The notes under the pieces were generated by a model. It ran no database searches. It was not told where the DNA came from and worked only from the letters and a program-made list of their open reading frames with translations. A stretch of DNA of 64,000 nt from Janthinobacterium sp. BJB426 (GTDB lineage Bacteria > Pseudomonadota > Gammaproteobacteria > Burkholderiales > Burkholderiaceae_D). The position numbers were made by a program, and so were the translations under genes. This document shows, piece after piece, positions 58,095-64,000 of the stretch. Within the stretch, counting starts at the first letter, position 1; the number at the start of each line of letters is the position of its first letter. The stretch lies in assembly GCF_002735705.1 (NCBI RefSeq), contig NZ_PDZL01000007.1, positions 186,001-250,000 on the forward strand, given 5' to 3'.

Positions 58095-59456
58095 TTACAA
58101 ATAGCGGGCCAGCAAGGCCTTGTCGAGGGCCCCGTCGAGTTCGATGCGCACGAAGTGGCCGCTGCCGGGCGCCACCTGGATTTCTTGGCCGTCGTCGCTG
58201 AGCATGCGTGTAATGGTGAAGTCGCGATTGCCGCCCGGATGCACGGCTTCGATGCGATCACCGACGGCGAAGCGGTTTTTCACGTCCACCCTGGCCCAGC
58301 CGTCCGTCACGCCCAGCACGTCGCCCACGTACTGGCTGCGGTCGGCCTCGGACGCGCCGCGCATGTAGTTCTGGTGCGCCTGGGTATGGTGGCGTTGATA
58401 GAAACCGTCCGTGTAGCCGCGGTTGGCCAGGCCTTGCAGCTGGCCCAGCAGGCCGATGTCGAAGGGGCGGCCCGCGACGGCATCATCGATGGCTTGGCGG
58501 TAGACTTGCGCCGTGCGCGCCGCGTAGTACAGCGACTTGGTGCGGCCCTCGACCTTCAGCGAATCGACGCCGATTTTCACCAGGCGCTCGATGTGCTCGA
58601 CGGCGCGCAAGTCCTTCGAATTCATGATGTAGGTGCCGTGCTCGTCTTCGAGGATGGGCATCAGCTGGCCCGGGCGCTGGGCTTCTTCTATTAGGTATGG
58701 CTGGTCGGCCAGCGGGTGGCGCGGCTGCTGGTGCAGGGCGGAAAACGCGTTATTGTCGGCCTCGGCCAGCGCCTGATGGAATTCCAGCGGCACCACCTGC
58801 ATGCCGCCCAGATCGCCGCTGGCGTCTTCGGATGCATTTTTCACCTTGTAATCCCAGCGGCAGGAATTCGTGCACGTGCCCTGATTCGGGTCGCGGTGAT
58901 TGAAGTAGCCGGACAGCAGGCAGCGGCCCGAGTAGGCGATGCACAGGGCGCCGTGGACGAATACTTCCAGTTCCATTTCCGGGCAGCGCTGGCGGATTTC
59001 CTCGATCTCGTCGAGCGACAGTTCGCGCGACAGGATCACACGGGTCAAGCCCATGCGGTGCCAGAACTTCACGTCGGCCCAGTTGACGGCGTTCGCCTGC
59101 ACCGACAGGTGCACGGGAATCTCCGGCCACTTGTCGCGCACCATCATGATCAGTCCGGGATCGGCCATGATCAGGGCATCCGGGCGCATGGCGATCACCG
59201 GTTCCATGTCGCGCAAATAGGTTTTCAGCTTGGCGTTGTGGGCGAAGATATTGCTGGCGACAAAGAACTGCTTGCCGCGCGCATGCGCGCCATCAATGCC
59301 CTCCTGCAAGGCTTGCAAGGTCGAAAAATCGTTATTGCGCACGCGCAAGCTGTAGCGCGGCTGGCCCGCGTAGACGGCGTCGGCGCCAAAATCGAAGGCG
59401 GCGTGCATCTTGGCCAGGGAGCCGGCAGGCAGGAGGAGTTCGGGAGCGTGGCGCAT
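58095..59456 (-). CDS. trhP: TrhP-type U32 peptidase family tRNA hydroxylation protein
   Basis: The 453-residue protein has the same length as Escherichia coli YegQ/TrhP, which is needed for 5-hydroxyuridine formation in tRNA wobble positions with prephenate. U32 family motifs are LLLPAGSLAKMHAAFDFGAD at the N-terminus, the conserved ELEVFVHGALCIAYSGRCLL, and the Cys cluster GTCTNSCRWDYKV that together with the upstream Cys pair probably holds an Fe-S cluster. The ATG at 59456 begins the family N-terminus although the ribosome binding site is poor. Confidence 0.9.
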   Translation of the reverse strand: MRHAPELLLPAGSLAKMHAAFDFGADAVYAGQPRYSLRVRNNDFSTLQALQEGIDGAHARGKQFFVASNIFAHNAKLKTYLRDMEPVIAMRPDALIMADPGLIMMVRDKWPEIPVHLSVQANAVNWADVKFWHRMGLTRVILSRELSLDEIEEIRQRCPEMELEVFVHGALCIAYSGRCLLSGYFNHRDPNQGTCTNSCRWDYKVKNASEDASGDLGGMQVVPLEFHQALAEADNNAFSALHQQPRHPLADQPYLIEEAQRPGQLMPILEDEHGTYIMNSKDLRAVEHIERLVKIGVDSLKVEGRTKSLYYAARTAQVYRQAIDDAVAGRPFDIGLLGQLQGLANRGYTDGFYQRHHTQAHQNYMRGASEADRSQYVGDVLGVTDGWARVDVKNRFAVGDRIEAVHPGGNRDFTITRMLSDDGQEIQVAPGSGHFVRIELDGALDKALLARYL

Positions 59457-59545
59457 GGAGGAGGGGCAAAGCCGGCGATTGTAGGCGGGCTGGTGCTGTA
59501 TTGCATTGCCTTGGGTCAAGGGATTCACATCCGGCGCCCATGTGT

Positions 59546-60184
59546 TCAGGCGTAAGGCGTGCCCGCCATGGCCGCGTTCAAGCCAGTATGCCCCTGGTCC
59601 ACCAGGGCGAGAAAGCCGGCCTTGGCCAGCTGCGCGTCGCCATGCTGGCGGAAGGCGCGGTGGGCCTCGATGAGGGCGGTGCTCCAGGTGGCCAGCAGCA
59701 GGCTGGCCGCCAGGTGGGCGAGGGGATCGTTTGCATCGCGCCCCGTGGATTCCGTCAACGCTTGCGCGACGACTTGCGCCAGTTCGTCGCGGATGGCCCG
59801 CGCCCGCGCTTTCAGAGTGTCGCTGGCCTCGATGGTGGCGATGAAACCCTGGCCAGCGGCGGAAAACGTGATGTAGGGGCTGTCTTCCAGTGCCAGCCGG
59901 TGCGCCAGCAGGCGCAGGGTTTCGATGGACGCGATGGCGGGATCGCGCTGGCGCAGCGCGGCGCGCAGCAGCTCACGCCCCTCTTCCTCGCGATCGAAGA
60001 ACATGTCTTCCTTGCGCGGGAAATGGTTGAACACGGTCATGCGTCCCACGCTGGCGGCTGCCGCGATCTCGTCCACCGTCACCTGCTCGAAGCCGCGCAC
60101 GAAGAACAGGCGCGTGGCGGCATTCGAAATGGCTTGCCGGGTAGCAAGGCGTTTGCGGGAGCGGAGGTCGGCAGGTATCGTCAT
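59546..60184 (-). CDS. TetR family transcriptional repressor of the adjacent MFS gene
   Basis: The 212-residue regulator has an N-terminal TetR helix-turn-helix (about 10-60; TVDEIAAAASVGRMTVFNHF) and a C-terminal ligand-binding helical domain. It is divergent from the MFS exporter across 105 bases that carry two identical 13-bp palindromes; one lies in its own promoter, with the -10-like TATGAT at 60199-60194. Autoregulation is expected. The start at 60184 follows GGGG; an ATG six codons upstream is possible. Confidence 0.92.
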   Translation of the reverse strand: MTIPADLRSRKRLATRQAISNAATRLFFVRGFEQVTVDEIAAAASVGRMTVFNHFPRKEDMFFDREEEGRELLRAALRQRDPAIASIETLRLLAHRLALEDSPYITFSAAGQGFIATIEASDTLKARARAIRDELAQVVAQALTESTGRDANDPLAHLAASLLLATWSTALIEAHRAFRQHGDAQLAKAGFLALVDQGHTGLNAAMAGTPYA

Positions 60185-60206
60185 GTTGCCCCGATCATAC
60201 ACGAAG

Positions 60207-60219
60207 TGTACTGAGTACA
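60207..60219. promoter_or_regulatory. TetR operator 1
   Basis: Perfect palindrome TGTACTGAGTACA next to the TetR gene promoter, identical to operator 2. Confidence 0.8.
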
Positions 60220-60227
60220 GATAACGC

Positions 60228-60257
60228 TTGATGGCGCGGCAAGGCTGGGCGTACTAT
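60228..60257 (+). promoter_or_regulatory. putative promoter of the MFS gene
   Basis: TTGATG (60228-60233), an 18-base spacer and TACTAT (60252-60257) directly precede operator 2, so repressor binding there would cover the start site. Confidence 0.5.
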
Positions 60258-60260
60258 TTA

Positions 60261-60273
60261 TGTACTGAGTACA
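60261..60273. promoter_or_regulatory. TetR operator 2
   Basis: Second copy of TGTACTGAGTACA, 54 bases from the first, extended by A/T to 15 bases of perfect symmetry (60260-60274), 16 bases before the MFS start codon. Confidence 0.8.
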
Positions 60274-60289
60274 TATTTGGATTGAGTAT

Positions 60290-61498
60290 ATGAAAGTATC
60301 CGTTCCCGTGGCAGCGCTGCCCGTCATTTTTGCCACTGTCATGCTCGACGCCGTCGGCATCGGCCTGATCTTCCCCATCCTGCCGGCACTGCTGCGGCAC
60401 GTCACCCATGCCGATAACGTGGCGCCGTATATCGGCATCATGACGGCCCTGTATGCGTTGATGCAGTTCATCTTTGCACCCGTGCTGGGGGCGCTAAGCG
60501 ACCGCCTGGGGCGGCGTCCCGTGCTGCTCGTTTCGTTGGCGGGCGCCGCCGTCAATTATCTGTTCCTGGCGTTTGCGCCCAGCCTGTGGATGCTGCTGCT
60601 GGGGCGCGCCATCGCCGGACTGACGAGTGCCAACGTTTCCGTGGCGACGGCCTACATCACCGATATTTCGGCCGAGAACCAGCGGGCGCGCCGTTTTGGC
60701 CTGTTGAACGCCATGTTTGGCGCGGGCTTCATCATCGGCCCCGTGCTGGGCGGCGCGCTCGGCGATTACGGGCTGCGCCTGCCGTTCATGGCGGCAGCCG
60801 TCTTGAATACGGGCAACTTGCTGCTGGCGTTGTTGATCTTGCCCGAATCACGTCGGCCCACGCGAGGGAAAATCGACCTGGCGGCATTGAATCCCCTGCG
60901 CCCGCTGCGCTGGGTTTTCTCGGAGAAAAGCTTGCTGCCGATCACTGTCATCTTCTTTACCTTCAGCGCGGCCGGCGAAGTGTATGGCGTGTGCTGGGCG
61001 CTGTGGGGGCACGATGCGTTCGCGTGGAACGGGCTGTGGATCGGCCTGTCGCTGGGCGCCTTTGGCGTGTGCCAGGCGCTGGCCCAGGCATTTCTGCCGG
61101 GCCCGGCCGTGAGACTGCTGGGCGAACGCGCCACCATCCTGGCAGGCGTCGCCTGCGCCTGCGTCGCGCTGGTCGTCATGGCGTTTGCCAGCCGCAGCTG
61201 GATGATCTTCGCCATCATGCCCGTGTTTGCCCTGGGCGGCATTGGCGCGCCGGCCTTGCAGTCGCTGGCCACGCGGCAAGTGGCCGACGACCGGCAGGGC
61301 CAGTTCCAGGGCGTGCTGGCCTCGTCCGTGAGCCTGGCGTCCGTGCTGTGTCCGCTGGTGTTTTCCAGCATGTATTTTGTGTTCAGGGAACACTGGCCCG
61401 GCGCCATCTGGCTGTCAGTGCTTGTCGTGTACGCGGCGCTGGTGCCGCTCGTGCTGGGCTTGCGCTTGCACAAACCGGCGCAAGCCCTGGCAGGTTAG
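60290..61498 (+). CDS. TetA-like MFS drug exporter
   Basis: The 402-residue protein has 12 predicted helices and is of the drug/proton antiporter type 1 (TetA) family: the helix 2-3 loop GALSDRLGRRPVLL (motif A), the helix 4 region GRAIAGLTSANVSVATAYITD and helix 5 motif C FGAGFIIGPVLGG. Length and sequence pattern resemble class A tetracycline exporters, but drug identity is not deducible; a native exporter is likely. The ATG is preceded by GGATTGAG. It ends overlapping the stop of the convergent DUF1059 gene by four bases. Confidence 0.9.
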   Translation: MKVSVPVAALPVIFATVMLDAVGIGLIFPILPALLRHVTHADNVAPYIGIMTALYALMQFIFAPVLGALSDRLGRRPVLLVSLAGAAVNYLFLAFAPSLWMLLLGRAIAGLTSANVSVATAYITDISAENQRARRFGLLNAMFGAGFIIGPVLGGALGDYGLRLPFMAAAVLNTGNLLLALLILPESRRPTRGKIDLAALNPLRPLRWVFSEKSLLPITVIFFTFSAAGEVYGVCWALWGHDAFAWNGLWIGLSLGAFGVCQALAQAFLPGPAVRLLGERATILAGVACACVALVVMAFASRSWMIFAIMPVFALGGIGAPALQSLATRQVADDRQGQFQGVLASSVSLASVLCPLVFSSMYFVFREHWPGAIWLSVLVVYAALVPLVLGLRLHKPAQALAG

Positions 61499-61740
61499 TG
61501 TGCGTGCGAGGTTCCGCTGCTGCCGGCCTGCCCCGTCATGGGCAGGTGTTCAGGCGGCATGCCGTCCTTGAACAGCTGACGCAGCTGCTGGCGCAGCTCC
61601 GGCGTGTCGTGGTGATGGTGTACCGAGACCGCGTGTTCCACGGCAATACCCAATAGCTCTTCCTCGCTGTCGGCCGAGATGGCCACCGAGCAATGTGTGT
61701 CGCTTGGAAATTCCCGGCAATCGATGAATTTGCGCGTCAT
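61495..61740 (-). CDS. DUF1059 family small protein
   Basis: The 81-residue protein matches DUF1059: it starts MTRKFIDCREFPSDTHCSVA with the two conserved Cys, then DSEEELLGIAVEHAVSVHHH and the DTPELRQQLRQLF helix. The family is small, cytosolic and of unknown role. A His-rich C-terminus (GTSHAH) is unusual. The ATG at 61740 follows AAAGGAG, an excellent site, so the longer frame is rejected. Confidence 0.88.
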   Translation of the reverse strand: MTRKFIDCREFPSDTHCSVAISADSEEELLGIAVEHAVSVHHHHDTPELRQQLRQLFKDGMPPEHLPMTGQAGSSGTSHAH

Positions 61741-61806
61741 GATCGACTCCTTTCTGCAAAGAGCGGGCACCGCGCCCGCTCCATTCAGTATAGGTCGCAA
61801 ATTCGC

Positions 61807-64000
61807 CTAGGCGGCGCGGCTGCTGATATCGGCCTCGTGCACCGGCAAGTGTGTTGGCTGCGCCGTCTCGGCCGGAAAGTCGTCGACCTGTATCAAGCCA
61901 TCGACCAGGCGCGCAACTTCCAGCAAGGTATTGTGCTCCTGGCAACTGACCAAGCTTGCTGCCTTGGCTATTGCCAGCCACTGCTGCATGGCGGACAGGC
62001 TTTGCGGCAGGTGCCGCAGGGCTGCGCCTGCGGGCGTGTCTTTCAAGCGTTTTTCGATGTGCAGGACGTCGGGGAGCATGGCCAGCGCCCGCTCGGCGCA
62101 GGCCACGGGGTCTGTGTTGTCGTTGGCCACATAACCGTCGGCCAGCAGGCGCTCGCGGTCGGCGCCTGGCGTTTGCAGGGCCAGCGCCACTTCACTGCCC
62201 AGTTCGTCGGACGGCGGACGGTGGGGAAGGCCAAACGGGAACAGCAGGGTGCGCAGCAGCATGGCCAGCACGCGCGCGGGGAAATTGTCGAGCACGCCCG
62301 TCAGACCCTGCTGGGCCTTGACCAGCGCATCCTGCAGCGACCAGTGCACATAGGGCAGGTCGGCTTCGAGCCGGCCATCGTCCTCGTAGCGTTTCAGCAC
62401 GGATGAAGCCAGATAGAGTTGCGCCAGCACGTCGCCCAGCCGGGCGGACAGCCGCTCGCGGCGCTTGAGCTCGCCGCCGAGCACGAACATCGACATATCC
62501 GTCATGACGGCAAACGCCGTCGACAGCCGCGTCAACGCGCGGTAGTAGGGCGCCAGTGCGGGCGCGCCGGCGTCGGGCGCGGCTGCCAGGCGCGCGCCGC
62601 CCAGTCCGTACCACATCCCCCTGGCCAAGTTGCCCAGCACAAAGCCCACGTGGCCAAAGAAGGCTGCATCGAAATCGCGCAGGGCCTTGCGGCCGTCGCT
62701 TTCGCTGACGGCGGCCATTTCCCTGAGCACATACGGATGCGCGCGGATGGCGCCCTGGCCAAAGATGATCAGGCTGCGCGTGAGGATGTTCGCGCCTTCG
62801 ACCGTGATCGCGATGGGGATTTGCTGGTAGGCACTGGCGAGGAAATTGTTCGGTCCCACGCAGATGCCCTTGCCGCCGAGAATGTCCATGCCATCATTGA
62901 CAAGCGCGCGGCCCCGTTCCGTGACGTGGTATTTGACGATGGCGGAAATGACGGCCGGCTTCTCTCCCAGGTCGACGGCGTGCGCGGCCAGGGTGCGGGC
63001 CGCGTCCATCAGATACAGGTTGGCGCCCATGCGGGCCAGCGCTTCCTGCACCCCTTCGAACTTGCCGATAGCCATGTTGAACTGGCGCCGCACGGCCGCA
63101 TACGCGCCGGTGCCGCGCACGGCCATCTTGCCCATGCCCACGCTGGACGACGGCAGCGAAATGGCGCGCCCGGCCGCCAGGCATTCCATCAGCATGCGCC
63201 ATCCTTTGCCCACTTGCGCCTGGCCGCCGATGACCCAGTCGATGGGGATGAAGACATCGTTGCCGGACGTGGGGCCATTCTGGAAGGCGGCGTTCAAGGG
63301 ATGATGGCGGCGGCCGATCACCACGCCATCGTGGCTGGCGGGGATCAGGGCACAGGTGATGCCGGGCGCGTCGTTGTCTGAGAGCAAGTGGTCGGGATCG
63401 CTGGTCTGGAATGCCAGGCCCAGCAAGGTCGCGACGGGCGCCAGTGTGATGTAGCGCTTGTTCCAGCTGAGGCGAAAGCCCAGGGTGGGGCGTTCCTCAT
63501 GCATGCCCATGCACACGACGCCCAGGTCGGGAATGGCGGCCGCGTCGGAACCCGCATACGGGCTGGTCAGGGCAAAGCAGGGAATCTCCGTGCCGGCAGC
63601 CAATCTCGGCAGATAATGGTTTTTCTGTTCTTCGGTGCCGTAGTGCAATAACAGCTCGGCCGGTCCCAGCGAATTGGGCACCATCACGGTCACGGCCAGC
63701 GCCGAGCAGCGGCTCGACAGCTTCATCACCACTTGGGAATGCATGTAGGCGGAGAATTGCTTGCCGCCGTATTGCTTGGGGATGATCATGCCGAGGAAAC
63801 CCTGGCTTTTCATGTAGTCCCAGGCTTGCGGCGGTAAATCCTGCGCCTGCTGCGTTTCCCAGTCATTGACCAGTTCGCACAGCCGCTCGACGTCGTGCTC
63901 GAGAAAGTGGCGCTCTTCGGTGGTGAGCGTGGCGCGGCCATACGCCAGCAATTTTGTCCAGTCGGGTCTGCCGGAAAACAGGTCCGCATCCCACCACGTG
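61807..64000 (-). CDS. fadE: FadE-type acyl-CoA dehydrogenase (5-prime end outside the window)
   Basis: About 730 residues are visible; the frame continues to the window edge and reads TWWDADLFSGRPDWTKLLAY at its start, a FadE family segment, so roughly 85 N-terminal residues lie beyond 64000. It is the flavoenzyme of the first beta-oxidation step on acyl-CoA. The acyl-CoA dehydrogenase core has ALTSPYAGSDAAAIPD (FAD/substrate region) and GRAISLPSSSVGMGKMA; the C-terminal third is the DUF1974 extension (about from DAAFFGHVGFVLGN). The in-frame TTG at 63951 is not the true start. Confidence 0.93.
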   Translation of the reverse strand, partial: TWWDADLFSGRPDWTKLLAYGRATLTTEERHFLEHDVERLCELVNDWETQQAQDLPPQAWDYMKSQGFLGMIIPKQYGGKQFSAYMHSQVVMKLSSRCSALAVTVMVPNSLGPAELLLHYGTEEQKNHYLPRLAAGTEIPCFALTSPYAGSDAAAIPDLGVVCMGMHEERPTLGFRLSWNKRYITLAPVATLLGLAFQTSDPDHLLSDNDAPGITCALIPASHDGVVIGRRHHPLNAAFQNGPTSGNDVFIPIDWVIGGQAQVGKGWRMLMECLAAGRAISLPSSSVGMGKMAVRGTGAYAAVRRQFNMAIGKFEGVQEALARMGANLYLMDAARTLAAHAVDLGEKPAVISAIVKYHVTERGRALVNDGMDILGGKGICVGPNNFLASAYQQIPIAITVEGANILTRSLIIFGQGAIRAHPYVLREMAAVSESDGRKALRDFDAAFFGHVGFVLGNLARGMWYGLGGARLAAAPDAGAPALAPYYRALTRLSTAFAVMTDMSMFVLGGELKRRERLSARLGDVLAQLYLASSVLKRYEDDGRLEADLPYVHWSLQDALVKAQQGLTGVLDNFPARVLAMLLRTLLFPFGLPHRPPSDELGSEVALALQTPGADRERLLADGYVANDNTDPVACAERALAMLPDVLHIEKRLKDTPAGAALRHLPQSLSAMQQWLAIAKAASLVSCQEHNTLLEVARLVDGLIQVDDFPAETAQPTHLPVHEADISSRAA

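Overview
This 64 kb window looks like ordinary chromosome from a GC-rich betaproteobacterium of the family Oxalobacteraceae, most likely the Janthinobacterium/Massilia/Duganella group. The assignment is inferred from gene content and not from a marker gene: two PEP-CTERM sorted exoproteins, a czcICBA metal-efflux operon, c-di-GMP turnover proteins with long sensory heads, a FadE-type acyl-CoA dehydrogenase, an NADP-glutamate dehydrogenase and high GC in almost every codon third position. I see no rRNA, tRNA, insertion sequence, prophage or CRISPR array. Because of the GC bias most genes carry long antisense shadow ORFs (up to 1291 codons), which are not annotated.

Layout. 0.2-5.7 kb: a CHASE/PAS/GAF/GGDEF diguanylate cyclase, a small membrane protein, a proline-rich small protein with its own terminator, a PEP-CTERM protein and a conserved hypothetical. 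5.7-11.8 kb: czcA, czcB, czcC and czcI on the minus strand. 11.8-17.2 kb: a MORN-repeat/legumain-like (C13) fusion protein, a cytosolic GAF-GAF histidine kinase and a REC/DUF3369/HD-GYP c-di-GMP phosphodiesterase, with a REP-like palindrome and a 92-bp imperfect inverted repeat between the last two. 17.6-31 kb: mixed housekeeping and accessory genes: DUF3016 protein, solute-binding protein, thioesterase, PQQ-type sugar dehydrogenase lipoprotein, glutathione-dependent formaldehyde dehydrogenase, GlxA-type regulator, an orphan MshQ-like (DUF6701) surface protein, dienelactone hydrolase, SRPBCC protein, M28 peptidase and alpha/beta hydrolase. 31-35.4 kb: a DEAD-box helicase with two DbpA-type RNA-binding domains and an Aer-like chemoreceptor. 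35.4-39.8 kb: a minus-strand run P450, GNAT, MazG-like, secreted protein, lipoprotein, divergent from an AraC-type regulator. 39.8-46.3 kb: acetolactate synthase large subunit divergent from an Lrp/AsnC regulator, a TonB-dependent receptor and a NarL-type two-component system. 46.7-52.9 kb: a PEP-CTERM protein co-transcribed with a plant-type subtilase, then three consecutive AIM24 paralogues. 52.9-64 kb: ECHDC3-like crotonase, DUF2807 protein, flavin reductase, gdhA, DUF819 membrane protein, trhP, a TetR/MFS divergent pair with two identical operators, a DUF1059 protein and fadE, which runs off the right edge.

How it fits together. Several units are locally self-regulated: TetR/MFS (two 13-bp perfect palindromes), Lrp/acetolactate synthase (two palindromes in a 99-bp gap) and AraC/P450. 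Secretion and surface themes recur (PEP-CTERM proteins, subtilase, MshQ-like protein, TonB receptor), but no exosortase, pilus or secretion machinery lies in the window, so those proteins depend on genes elsewhere. Signalling is dominated by c-di-GMP (one GGDEF, one HD-GYP) and phosphorelay. The least ordinary items are the MORN-C13 fusion, the PEP-CTERM/subtilase operon, the AIM24 triplet, the duplicated RNA-binding domain of the helicase, the G8 tract in the MshQ-like gene and the paired TetR operators.
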